NCBI GenBank assembly: GCA_910578585.1
Contig: CAJTRG010000010.1
Location: 1 to 64,000 of the forward strand
DNA length: 64,000 nt
Reading direction: 5' to 3'
Origin: an uncultured Mailhella sp.
GTDB taxonomy: Bacteria > Desulfobacterota > Desulfovibrionia > Desulfovibrionales > Desulfovibrionaceae
Within the stretch, counting starts at the first letter, position 1. The number at the start of each line of letters is the position of its first letter. Under the pieces are notes generated by a model. That model was not told the origin of the DNA. It ran no database searches and worked only from the letters and a program-made list of their open reading frames with translations. Below are positions 8,723 through 16,528 of the stretch, piece by piece. A program made the position numbers and the translations under genes.

Positions 8723-9880
8723 ATGAAAACAATTGCAGAAATCAATGAACGGATCAAACAGGGCAAAGCTGTTGTACTGACTGCGGAAGAAATGACCAAA
8801 GCAGTCAAGGAAATGGGAGCAGAAAAAGCTGCAAAAGAAATCGACGTGGTCACCACAGGCACATTTTCTCCTATGTGCTCTTCCGGTATGCTTTTCAATA
8901 TCGGGCAGACAGAAGCACCCAGCCTGCGTGCAAGTAAAATGTGGCTCAATGATGTGCCTTGCTGTGCAGGGCTTGCTGCTGTTGACGGCTTTCTTGGGGC
9001 AACAGAAGTGCGCGAAGGCGACCCTCTCAACCAAATTTATCCCGGTGAATTTAAATACGGCGGAGCACACGTTATTGAGGATTTGATTGCCGGACGCAAA
9101 GTGAAACTTCGCTGTGAAAGCTATACAACCGATTGTTATCCCAAGAAATTTTTTGAGAAAGAAATTACAATCAATGATTTAAAATACGCGCAGATGCTCA
9201 ATCCGCGCAACTGCTATCAAAACTATAATGTGGCAGTCAATGAAAATCAGAACAGAATTTTATATACCTATATGGGCGCACTGCGGCCTCATATGCAAAA
9301 TGCCAACTATGCAACTGCCGGCGAGCTGTCCCCACTTTTCAACGACCCATACTTTAAAACTATTGGTCTTGGTACGCGTATTTTTCTGGGCGGCGGCGTT
9401 GGTTATGTGATTGGCGCGGGCACTCAGCACGTGCCTAATCCAAAGCGCACGGAAAAGGGCATACCCATGTCAGGCTCCGGCACGCTCATGGTCAAGGGCG
9501 ATATGAAACAAATGTCTGACCGCTATATACGTGCCCATTCACTTTTGGGTTACGGCGTAAGCATGGCTGTGGGTGTTGGCATTCCTATTCCGATCCTGAA
9601 TGCGGAAATGGCGCAGTTTACAGGCGTAAGCAATGAAGATATCCTCATGCCTGTCAAGGATTATTCCCGTGATTATCAAAACTTGAACCCAAGAATCATC
9701 AAGCATGTCAGCTATGCGGAACTTGTGAGCGGCACTATTGAAATTGAAGGCAGGAAAGTGGAAACACATCCGCTGACTTCCTATCAGCGTTCACGTGAAA
9801 TTGCTGAGGTTTTGAAGGAATGGATTGAAAAGGGTGAATTTCTTTTGACCCAGCCTGTAGAAACTATTGAAGCCTATTAA
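8723..9880 (+). CDS. Homocysteine biosynthesis protein (DUF39/HcyBio, COG1900)
   Basis: 385 residues, 26 bases behind the response regulator. The sequence starts KTIAEINERIKQGKAVVLTA and contains the family hallmarks VVTTGTFSPMCSSG and NDVPCCAGLAAVDGFLGATE, with conserved cysteines. In methanogens and sulfate reducers this family makes homocysteine from aspartate semialdehyde with sulfide as the sulfur source. This copy ends after the DUF39 domain and lacks the C-terminal CBS pair found in some archaeal members. The small ferredoxin that accompanies the archaeal protein is not adjacent here. Family is certain; the reaction is taken from characterised relatives. Confidence 0.85.
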   Translation: MKTIAEINERIKQGKAVVLTAEEMTKAVKEMGAEKAAKEIDVVTTGTFSPMCSSGMLFNIGQTEAPSLRASKMWLNDVPCCAGLAAVDGFLGATEVREGDPLNQIYPGEFKYGGAHVIEDLIAGRKVKLRCESYTTDCYPKKFFEKEITINDLKYAQMLNPRNCYQNYNVAVNENQNRILYTYMGALRPHMQNANYATAGELSPLFNDPYFKTIGLGTRIFLGGGVGYVIGAGTQHVPNPKRTEKGIPMSGSGTLMVKGDMKQMSDRYIRAHSLLGYGVSMAVGVGIPIPILNAEMAQFTGVSNEDILMPVKDYSRDYQNLNPRIIKHVSYAELVSGTIEIEGRKVETHPLTSYQRSREIAEVLKEWIEKGEFLLTQPVETIEAY

Positions 9881-9899
9881 AAAGCCCATGAAAAAATTC

Positions 9900-9928
9900 T
9901 TGACAAGTAAAATTGAAAGGAATATTTA
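9900..9928 (+). promoter_or_regulatory. Promoter of the aromatic amino acid operon
   Basis: A perfect -35 TTGACA (9900-9905) and -10 TATTTA (9923-9928) with the ideal 17-base spacer. The predicted start point, about 9935, falls at the edge of the palindrome that follows. Confidence 0.75.
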
Positions 9929-9935
9929 AAAATTG

Positions 9936-9955
9936 TTCCCTAAAATTTTAGGGAA
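9936..9955 (+). promoter_or_regulatory. 20-bp perfect palindrome at the predicted transcription start
   Basis: TTCCCTAAAATTTTAGGGAA is a perfect 10+10 palindrome just downstream of the -10 box and upstream of the leader peptide. Its position is that of a repressor operator; without a loop it is a poor RNA hairpin. Its binding protein is unknown. Confidence 0.55.
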
Positions 9956-9978
9956 TGAAACAAACTAAGGAAAAATAG

Positions 9979-10071
9979 ATGCTTAATACAACTCATAACC
10001 AAACTTTCGCAAGCTTTTATTACTTTAGCTATTACGCTGAAAGTGCCTGTGGTTATGGGTATTGTGCTTAG
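9979..10071 (+). CDS. Aromatic-rich leader peptide of the pheA operon attenuator
   Basis: A 30-codon reading frame (ATG 9979, stop TAG 10069-10071) with an AAGGA Shine-Dalgarno about 7-12 bases upstream. Nine of 30 residues are aromatic: Phe at 10, 13 and 16, and Tyr at 14, 15, 18, 19, 26 and 28. The dense core reads FASFYYFSYYAESACGYGY. It overlaps the first arm of an attenuator and precedes three genes for Phe/Tyr precursor synthesis. This is the classic signature of ribosome-mediated attenuation sensing charged tRNA-Phe and tRNA-Tyr. Confidence 0.88.
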   Translation: MLNTTHNQTFASFYYFSYYAESACGYGYCA

Positions 10072-10130
10072 TCACATCTATTAAATACATACTTGAAAAC
10101 CACGGCACGCAAAAGTTCCGTGGTTTTTTT
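9994..10130 (+). promoter_or_regulatory. Phe/Tyr transcription attenuator
   Basis: Three mutually exclusive pairings are visible. Pause hairpin: CATAACC (9994-10000) with GGTTATG (10051-10057). Antiterminator: GTGGTT (10049-10054) with AACCAC (10098-10103). Terminator: a 10-base stem 10096-10105 with 10118-10127, loop of 12, then a T-run to 10130. Ribosome stalling at the aromatic codons 10-19 of the leader peptide would cover the first arm, free the second to pair with the third, and let polymerase read through. With ample Phe/Tyr the terminator forms. Confidence 0.85.
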
Positions 10131-10184
10131 GTTTTCAACCTCTTAAAATTGTCAAGCAATCAAATGGTAAAAGGAGAAATTGCC

Positions 10185-10985
10185 ATGAGTATAGGTAAAA
10201 AAATTCGCTTAGAACGTATTTTCAATCGTGAAAACAATCGTTGTATTATTGTTCCCATGGATCATGGTGTTTCTATTGGCCCATGTGAAGGCCTTGTGGA
10301 TATGCGTGAAGCTGTGCAGGATATGTCTGTGGGCGGCGCTGATGCTGTGCTTATGCATAAAGGTCTTGTTCGCTGCGGACACAGAAGCTGCGGCAAAGAC
10401 TTGGGACTTATTGTGCATTTGTCTGCTTCAACCGATTTATCTCCTCATCCTAATTCAAAAACTTTGGTTTGCACTGTTGAAGAAGCTATCCGCCTTGGTG
10501 CTGACGCCGTATCTATCCATATCAATATCGGCGATGAATTGGAACGCGAAATGCTTGCACAAATGGGCAAAGTCAGCGAAGCAACCGAAAGATGGGGCCT
10601 GCCGCTGCTTGCCATGGTTTATGCCCGCGGCCCAAAAATCCAAAATTCCTACGATCCAAAGCTTGTTGCACACTGTGCCCGTGTTGGGGTTGAACTGGGT
10701 GCTGACGTGGTAAAAGTTCCTTACTCCGGAGATGTTGACAGCTTTGCCCATGTTGTAGAATCTTGCTGTATTCCAGTTGTTATTGCCGGCGGCGCAAAAA
10801 TGGATTCCACCAAGAGCTTCCTGCAGATTGTGTATGATTCACTCCAGGCTGGCGGTTCTGGTTTATCAGTTGGCCGTAACGTTTTCCAACATCCTAACAG
10901 AAGAGCCCTTGTTCGCGCGCTCCGCGGCATTGTGCATGAAAACTGGACTGTAGAACAAGCTTTAGCATCAATGGGAGAAAAATAA
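10185..10985 (+). CDS. 2-amino-3,7-dideoxy-D-threo-hept-6-ulosonate (ADH) synthase
   Basis: 266 residues from the ATG at 10185, with an AAGGAG Shine-Dalgarno. An in-frame extension begins inside the attenuator and is rejected. A class I aldolase TIM barrel: IIVPMDHGVSIGPCEGL, Lys in DVVKVPYSGD as Schiff-base residue, and phosphate loop GGAKMDS...GGSGLSVGRNVFQHPNR. In methanogens and Desulfovibrio this enzyme makes ADH from aspartate semialdehyde and a fructose-1-phosphate-derived ketose, replacing DAHP synthase. The next gene encodes the enzyme that uses its product, which separates it from an ordinary fructose-bisphosphate aldolase. Confidence 0.88.
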   Translation: MSIGKKIRLERIFNRENNRCIIVPMDHGVSIGPCEGLVDMREAVQDMSVGGADAVLMHKGLVRCGHRSCGKDLGLIVHLSASTDLSPHPNSKTLVCTVEEAIRLGADAVSIHINIGDELEREMLAQMGKVSEATERWGLPLLAMVYARGPKIQNSYDPKLVAHCARVGVELGADVVKVPYSGDVDSFAHVVESCCIPVVIAGGAKMDSTKSFLQIVYDSLQAGGSGLSVGRNVFQHPNRRALVRALRGIVHENWTVEQALASMGEK

Positions 10986-11971
10986 TGAAACGTACTGTTT
11001 TTGCAGAAGTTTTGCCATTTGATAAGGATACTGTCCTGCTTGCTCTTGAAGCCGGAGTTGACGGTATAATTACTGAAGATGGACATATTGAAGAAATAAA
11101 GGGACTGGCACGGGTGCAGTTTATAAAAAGTTCCAGCGTCAAGCGTTTTAGCCTTGATAAGAAAGAAGATGAACTTGCTTATGAAGATGCAGTGCGCAAA
11201 AATCCTGATATTCTGTATACTTTGACCAAATTTGAAATTATCCCTGTGGAAAATCTTCTTGCAAAAAAAGATATTGTTTCAAATATTTGTTTGACTGTTA
11301 AATCCTATGCGGAAGCAAAGCTTGCCTTTGGAATTTTGGAACGCGGCGTGAATAAAATTATTGTTTCCGGCAAAGGCATGGGTGATATCCGTAAAATTAT
11401 GGAACTTGCCCAAACCGGAAGCGAAGCCATGGAGCTTGAGCCAGCCACCATCACTAAAATTCAAAAGGTTGGCTTGGGACATAGAGTTTGCGTGGATACC
11501 TTGTCAGTGCTTGAAGTGGGACAAGGCATGCTTTGCGGCAATTCTTCTGCTTTTACCTTCCTTGTTCATGCGGAAACAGAAGACAATGAATATGTCAATT
11601 CCAGACCATTTCGGATTAATGCCGGAGGCGTGCATGCCTATGCCATGATGCCTAATGATAAAACCAGTTATTTGCAGGAACTGGGTTCTGGTTCAGAAGT
11701 TCTCATTGTGGATAAAAGCGGGCACTGCAAAAGCGCCATTGTGGGGCGCGTCAAAGTGGAAGTGCGCCCTATGCTGATGATTGAAGCAAAAACTAAGGAC
11801 GGCAAAAAAGGCGGCGTTTTCCTGCAAAATGCGGAGACAATCCGTCTGGTTGATAAGAATGGCAAACCTGTCAGCGTGGTTACCTTGAAAGAAGGCGATG
11901 AAGTCCTTTGCCATTTAGACTGTGCCGGACGCCATTTTGGTATGCGCATTGACGAAAATATCACGGAATAG
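10985..11971 (+). CDS. 3-dehydroquinate synthase II
   Basis: 328 residues, with its ATG overlapping the previous stop by one base (TAATG). It belongs to the archaeal-type DHQ synthase (DHQS II) family, unrelated to AroB: it opens KRTVFAEVLPFDKDTVLLALEAGVDGII and contains the conserved LGHRVCVDTLSVLEVGQGMLCG and RPFRINAGGVHAYA. It oxidatively deaminates and cyclises ADH to 3-dehydroquinate using NAD. Gene order ADH synthase-DHQS II-pheA is the Desulfovibrio arrangement. Confidence 0.9.
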   Translation: MKRTVFAEVLPFDKDTVLLALEAGVDGIITEDGHIEEIKGLARVQFIKSSSVKRFSLDKKEDELAYEDAVRKNPDILYTLTKFEIIPVENLLAKKDIVSNICLTVKSYAEAKLAFGILERGVNKIIVSGKGMGDIRKIMELAQTGSEAMELEPATITKIQKVGLGHRVCVDTLSVLEVGQGMLCGNSSAFTFLVHAETEDNEYVNSRPFRINAGGVHAYAMMPNDKTSYLQELGSGSEVLIVDKSGHCKSAIVGRVKVEVRPMLMIEAKTKDGKKGGVFLQNAETIRLVDKNGKPVSVVTLKEGDEVLCHLDCAGRHFGMRIDENITE

Positions 11972-11993
11972 CTTTATAGAATTGGAAGAGAAC

Positions 11994-13109
11994 ATGGACA
12001 AAGATGCATTACTGGCACTGCGGGAAAAAATCAATGTGCTCGATGATGAGCTCTTGGAATTATTGCAGAAAAGAGCCTATATCAGCAAAGAAGTAGCCAA
12101 GGCAAAGCAGGGGGGAACTATCTTTTACCCTGCACGGGAAAAGGAAATTATTGCGCGCCTGCAAAGTTTAAATTCAGCTTTGCAGAAAACAGAAGAAGCA
12201 AAGCAAAAACTCCCCACGGAAAGCATTGCCCATATTTGGACAGAGATTTTTTCCTGTTCCCGTTCTTTGCAGAAAAAAACTTCTTTGGCGTTTTTAGGCC
12301 CTTTGGGTACCTTTTCTCATTTTGCCGGGGAAGAACTCATGGGCAAGAGCCTTGATTTTGTGCCATGTTCTGATTTCAATACTATTTTTGCCAAAGTGCA
12401 TGCCGGTGAAGTACAGTGCGGACTTGTGCCGCTGGAAAATTCCTTGCAGGGGACTGTTGGGCAATGTCTTGATTTATTTGAAGAATATCCTGTGCATATT
12501 ATTGCGGAACACTATCACCGCGTTTGTCAGTGTTTGCTTTCCAAAAATACGGATTTGGATACCATTGCCGTTGTCTATTCCCACCCGCAGGCGCTTATGC
12601 AAAGCCATGTCTTTTTGAAACAGCATTGCCCGGGTGCTCGGCTTGTGGAAATGAGTTCCACAGCAGAAGCTGCCAAACGTGCACTGGCAGAAGAAAATGC
12701 GGCCACGGTCGGGCATGAACGGCTCTGTGAACTGGTGAAAGGTGAGGCATGCCTGCAGGTTTTAGCAAAAGATATTGCCAGCAGCAAAGAGAATGTGACG
12801 CGTTTTGCCCTGATTGCCAAGGAGCAAAATTCTGCTCTGGTGAAAAAGCCCAAGACATCCTTTACCTTCACTGTTGTGGATAAAGCAGGGGCTTTGTCAC
12901 AGGTTCTGCAAACTATTCAAAAACAAGATGTCAACTTGTGTAAATTGGAATCCCGTCCAGCCTATAACAGGCTGGAGGGCAGTGCCTGGCAATACCGTTT
13001 CTTTGCGGACGCGCAGGCAAATTTACTGGAAAAGCCTGAACTTTTGCAGGCTCTCAAAGAATTTTGTTATGATATTCGTATCTTAGGCGTATACGAAGCT
13101 CTATTGTAG
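11994..13109 (+). CDS. pheA: Bifunctional chorismate mutase/prephenate dehydratase
   Basis: 371 residues from the ATG at 11994 (Shine-Dalgarno GGAAGAG); the open frame extends upstream into the previous gene. An AroQ chorismate mutase domain occupies residues 1-90 (LREKINVLDDELLELLQKR). The prephenate dehydratase domain starts at LAFLGPLGTFSH and includes the NSLQGTVG loop and SKENVTRFALIA. A C-terminal ACT domain begins about residue 285 with TSFTFTVVDKAGALSQVL and carries the ESRP feedback motif, here in KLESRPAYNRL. It converts chorismate to phenylpyruvate and is expected to be inhibited by Phe. Last gene under the Phe/Tyr attenuator. Confidence 0.95.
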   Translation: MDKDALLALREKINVLDDELLELLQKRAYISKEVAKAKQGGTIFYPAREKEIIARLQSLNSALQKTEEAKQKLPTESIAHIWTEIFSCSRSLQKKTSLAFLGPLGTFSHFAGEELMGKSLDFVPCSDFNTIFAKVHAGEVQCGLVPLENSLQGTVGQCLDLFEEYPVHIIAEHYHRVCQCLLSKNTDLDTIAVVYSHPQALMQSHVFLKQHCPGARLVEMSSTAEAAKRALAEENAATVGHERLCELVKGEACLQVLAKDIASSKENVTRFALIAKEQNSALVKKPKTSFTFTVVDKAGALSQVLQTIQKQDVNLCKLESRPAYNRLEGSAWQYRFFADAQANLLEKPELLQALKEFCYDIRILGVYEALL

Positions 13110-13152
13110 TTGTTGTACTGGTGGTAAAAGTTGAAGTTGAGGCAGCGTTCAA

Positions 13153-14505
13153 ATGGAAAAGCAAGATTGGATTAACGATGATTTAACCTATGTGTGGCAC
13201 CCTTTTACGCAGATGAAACAATACGAGGGCGAGGATAAGCCCATTTGTATTGTCGAGGGCGAGGGCATTTATATTGAAGATATAGACGGCAACCGCTATA
13301 TAGACTCTGTGTCTTCCTGGTGGGTGAACAGCTTGGGGCATGCAAATCCAAGGCTTGCCAAGGCACTTTACGAACAGGCCTGCACCATTGAACAGGTGAT
13401 TTTTGCTGGTTTTACCCATAAGCCGGCAATTTCTTTGGCAAAACGGCTCATAACCATGGTCAATAACAAGCTTAAACATGTTTTCTATTCTGACAATGGT
13501 TCAACAGCTATCGAAGTTGCGCTGAAAATGGCGTATCAGTATTGGCAGCTCAAAGGCTACAGCAAGAAGAAAAAATTCATAGCTTTTGAAAATGCCTATC
13601 ACGGAGATACTCTGGGCGCGGTTTCTGTTGGGGGGATTGATATGTACCATAAGGTCTATCGTCCTCTTTTATTTGATATTATCCGCGAAAAGAGTCCGTA
13701 TTGTTATCGCTGCCCCTGTGGAAAAGAGAAAGCCACGTGCGAGTGTGAATGTTTGCAGGGTGTGGAAGAAACTTTGAAAGCTCAGCATGAAGAAATTGTG
13801 GCGATCATCATTGAGCCTCTTATTCAGGCGGCAGGCGGCATGATTATGTACAAGGCAGAGTTTTTGACCAAGCTTCGTGAACTTTGCGATAAATACCAGG
13901 TACTTTTGATTGATGATGAAGTAGCCATGGGCTTTTATCGCACAGGGAAACTGTACGCTTATGAGCACGCAAACATAGTGCCTGATATTGTCTGCTCAGC
14001 AAAAGCTTTGACCGCAGGCTTTCTGCCGCTTGCTGTGACCCTTTGTACGGATGAACTGTATTATGCGTTTTATGATGATGATAAAGACGGCATGAAAACC
14101 TTTTATCATGGACACAGTTTTACGGCTAATCCTTTGGCTTGCGCAGTGGCAAATGAAAATTTGAATATCCTGCAGGAAATGGATATGGAAAATTACCTCA
14201 AGCCAAAAATCCAAGCCTTCAAAAAGGGACTGGAACGCTTTGCCGACTATCCCTATGTGGGAGATGTGCGTCAATGGGGCATGGTCAGTGCTGTGGAAAT
14301 CGTCAAGAATAAAGAGACCAAAGAAAGTTTTGCCTATGAAGAGCAAATCGGCAAAAAAATTTATCAGGCAGGACTAAAGCGCGGCGCGCTGCTTAGGCCT
14401 ATGTGGAATTGCCTTTACTTTATGCCGCCCTATGTGATTACCGAGGAAGAAATTGCAAAGCTTTTGCAAATTGCCTATGATTCCATGCGTGAGGTGCTGG
14501 GATAA
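13153..14505 (+). CDS. bioA: Adenosylmethionine-8-amino-7-oxononanoate aminotransferase
   Basis: 450 residues. A class III PLP aminotransferase with the BioA-specific N-terminus DLTYVWHPFTQMKQYE, the SWWVNSLGHANPRL segment, the PLP pocket at ENAYHGDTLGA, LLIDDEVAMGFYRTGK and the Schiff-base Lys in CSAKALTAGFLPLA. It transfers an amino group from S-adenosylmethionine to KAPA, giving DAPA for biotin synthesis. A Cys-rich insert (CYRCPCGKEKATCECEC, near residue 180) is unusual and might bind metal. It overlaps bioD by one base. Confidence 0.95.
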   Translation: MEKQDWINDDLTYVWHPFTQMKQYEGEDKPICIVEGEGIYIEDIDGNRYIDSVSSWWVNSLGHANPRLAKALYEQACTIEQVIFAGFTHKPAISLAKRLITMVNNKLKHVFYSDNGSTAIEVALKMAYQYWQLKGYSKKKKFIAFENAYHGDTLGAVSVGGIDMYHKVYRPLLFDIIREKSPYCYRCPCGKEKATCECECLQGVEETLKAQHEEIVAIIIEPLIQAAGGMIMYKAEFLTKLRELCDKYQVLLIDDEVAMGFYRTGKLYAYEHANIVPDIVCSAKALTAGFLPLAVTLCTDELYYAFYDDDKDGMKTFYHGHSFTANPLACAVANENLNILQEMDMENYLKPKIQAFKKGLERFADYPYVGDVRQWGMVSAVEIVKNKETKESFAYEEQIGKKIYQAGLKRGALLRPMWNCLYFMPPYVITEEEIAKLLQIAYDSMREVLG

Positions 14506-15203
14506 TGAAAGCTCTTACTGGTAAAAGCCTTTTTGTGACGGGTACAGACACGGATGTGGGCAAAAGCGTGATAACGCTGGCTCTTGCCCTTGCTTTGGAA
14601 AAAGCAGGGTATGCCGTTGGCGTGTTTAAGCCTTTGCAAAGCGGGGCATATTATGAAAACGGAAAACTTACTGCCCCTGATTTAGCGCTCATGCAAAAAT
14701 TTTCCAAAACCATTCTTTGCGGCTGTTCCTATTTGCTGCAAGGAGAATGTTCACCAGCTTTAGCCATGAAACTTGCGGGGACGTCCTTTTCCATGGCAAA
14801 AATCCAAAAGGATTTTAACGAATTACAAAAGAAATGTGATGTGGTGCTGGTAGAAGGGGCCGGCGGTTTACTTTGCCCTGTGCATTTTGAAAAGCGCCTG
14901 ACTATGGCGGATATTATTAAAAGCCTTGAACTTCCCTGTGTGATTGTGGCGCGGTCTCAGCTTGGCACTGTCAATCATTGTCTATTAACAGACAACATGG
15001 CAAAACAATACGGCTTGCAGGTAAAGGGACTTCTTTTAAACAGATTTCCGCAAGAAACGAATGATATCGCTGTACAGCATGTGTGCGAAGAAATTTCAGC
15101 CTATACCAATACACCGCTTTTTTGTATTCTAGAAGCAGGGGAATTTAACGCTGAAAATTTAGCTCTTCTTTTTCAGGACAAGATAGACAGGATTATAGGT
15201 TAG
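14505..15203 (+). CDS. bioD: Dethiobiotin synthetase
   Basis: 232 residues. The P-loop GTDTDVGKSV near residue 12, substrate Lys in KPLQSG and VEGAGGLLCP are BioD hallmarks. It closes the ureido ring of biotin with CO2 and ATP. Its ATG overlaps the bioA stop. Its last 45 bases overlap the 3' end of bioC on the other strand, so the two biotin operons collide head-on. Confidence 0.95.
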   Translation: MKALTGKSLFVTGTDTDVGKSVITLALALALEKAGYAVGVFKPLQSGAYYENGKLTAPDLALMQKFSKTILCGCSYLLQGECSPALAMKLAGTSFSMAKIQKDFNELQKKCDVVLVEGAGGLLCPVHFEKRLTMADIIKSLELPCVIVARSQLGTVNHCLLTDNMAKQYGLQVKGLLLNRFPQETNDIAVQHVCEEISAYTNTPLFCILEAGEFNAENLALLFQDKIDRIIG

Positions 15204-15890
15204 TTTATTGTGGAATTTGCTTGCATACTGTTTTAATTGCTCTTTTTTAAGCACTGTATGGCTCATGCCGCCCACGCCTGTATTTTTGATATGCCGAAGC
15301 AGGCTCATGGTATCAGAAAATTGCAGTTCTTTTTTTTCTTCTGCAAAATACACTATTTCATAGCCGTTACAGAGCGCATAAATTTCTTCCTGATTCAAAT
15401 AAGTTAAGCCAACCCCAAAAATATCTTTCATTTCATAAAAATTTTTTTTGCCAAAAAACGCCAGAGCCAGAGTTCCGTTTGGCGTGAGGCGTGACAGGCA
15501 ATTTTGGATAAGTTCTTTTTGATTGACGCTCCACTGAATAGCCGCATTGGAAATAATTAAATCAAAATCTTGTGCCGGGCAAAAGTTTTTGATGTTGTCC
15601 ATGTCAAAGCAGGTATAGGAAAGTCCCGGAAATTGTGTTTCTAAAAACTCTTTATTTTCTTTGATAATATCAAGGGCAGAATAGGTTTTAAATTGGCAGG
15701 AAGTATAGACAAGTTTTGTCAGCGAGCCTGTGCCTATGCCCATTTCTAAAATATTGCCGTAGGACGGAGCTAAAAACGAAGTAAGTTTTTCAGCCATTTT
15801 CTTTTGGATAAGGGCATTTTCTTCATACAGGAAACGGCTTTTATAAAAATTATTACCTATTGTTTTCTTATCGAGAGTGAGAGCTTGCAT
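15159..15890 (-). CDS. bioC: Malonyl-[ACP] O-methyltransferase
   Basis: 243 residues from the ATG at 15890; a longer open frame runs into bioG but lacks support. A Rossmann SAM methyltransferase: SFLAPSYGNILEMGIGTGSLTKL is the SAM loop and DLIISNAAIQWS the typical BioC motif. It methylates the free carboxyl of malonyl-ACP so that fatty acid synthase can build the pimeloyl moiety. It starts 2 bases after bioG. No bioB is present in this window. Confidence 0.9.
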   Translation of the reverse strand: MQALTLDKKTIGNNFYKSRFLYEENALIQKKMAEKLTSFLAPSYGNILEMGIGTGSLTKLVYTSCQFKTYSALDIIKENKEFLETQFPGLSYTCFDMDNIKNFCPAQDFDLIISNAAIQWSVNQKELIQNCLSRLTPNGTLALAFFGKKNFYEMKDIFGVGLTYLNQEEIYALCNGYEIVYFAEEKKELQFSDTMSLLRHIKNTGVGGMSHTVLKKEQLKQYASKFHNKLTYNPVYLVLKKKS

Positions 15891-15892
15891 AG

Positions 15893-16528
15893 TTAATTTT
15901 CTGCTTGAATGAGGATTTCTTTCCAGGAGGAAAAGAGGTGAAAAGGGTAATGCTTTGAGGCAAGGTGAATAATTTTTTGGGCATGTGTTTGCCAATAGCT
16001 GACTTGTGCCTCGCGCGGAAAAATTTTGTCCTCATCTGCAATAAAGGCACAGTTAAAAAAGTTTGCTTTGGGAAAATCATAGTGTTGAATGGCAATAAGT
16101 TCCTGCTGTAATTCTTGTGCCGGTCGGGAATTATCCATTTGGAAGCCAATTTTTTTGGAAAAAAGCGGCAGTGTTTTTTCTGAAAAAGATTGGATAGTCA
16201 ATTGGTAGATTTTTGGTGCTATGCCGTTTTCTTCATCTATGGGATTGCCGGTTCCGCAAAAGGCAATTTTTTGCGTAAAGGGAAGCTCTAACTGTGAACT
16301 CATATACACGCCCATGGACCAGGCAACAAGGGAGATTTTTTCATAGCCTGAAAAATCAAATTGCGGCAAAGTTTTTTCCTGATAATTATACAAATGCAGA
16401 CAGTCAAAGTTTTTGTTTTGGGCATTTTCTTCAGTTAAATGGGCAATGCTGTCTCTTGTTGTGCCCCAGCCATTGAAGAAAAGGATCAGGTGGGAGCTTT
16501 GTCCTTTTGCTAACCATTCATATTGCAT
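15893..16528 (-). CDS. bioG: Pimeloyl-[ACP] methyl ester esterase, BioG type
   Basis: 211 residues. DUF452 family: LILFFNGWGTTRD near the N-terminus and nucleophile motif SLVAWSMGVY (Ser near residue 77), with an Asp and His late in the chain (ADEDKIF, HYPFHLF). BioG cleaves pimeloyl-ACP methyl ester, ending the BioC-protected elongation phase, in place of BioH. The start overlaps the end of bioF by 19 bases. Confidence 0.9.
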   Translation of the reverse strand: MQYEWLAKGQSSHLILFFNGWGTTRDSIAHLTEENAQNKNFDCLHLYNYQEKTLPQFDFSGYEKISLVAWSMGVYMSSQLELPFTQKIAFCGTGNPIDEENGIAPKIYQLTIQSFSEKTLPLFSKKIGFQMDNSRPAQELQQELIAIQHYDFPKANFFNCAFIADEDKIFPREAQVSYWQTHAQKIIHLASKHYPFHLFSSWKEILIQAEN

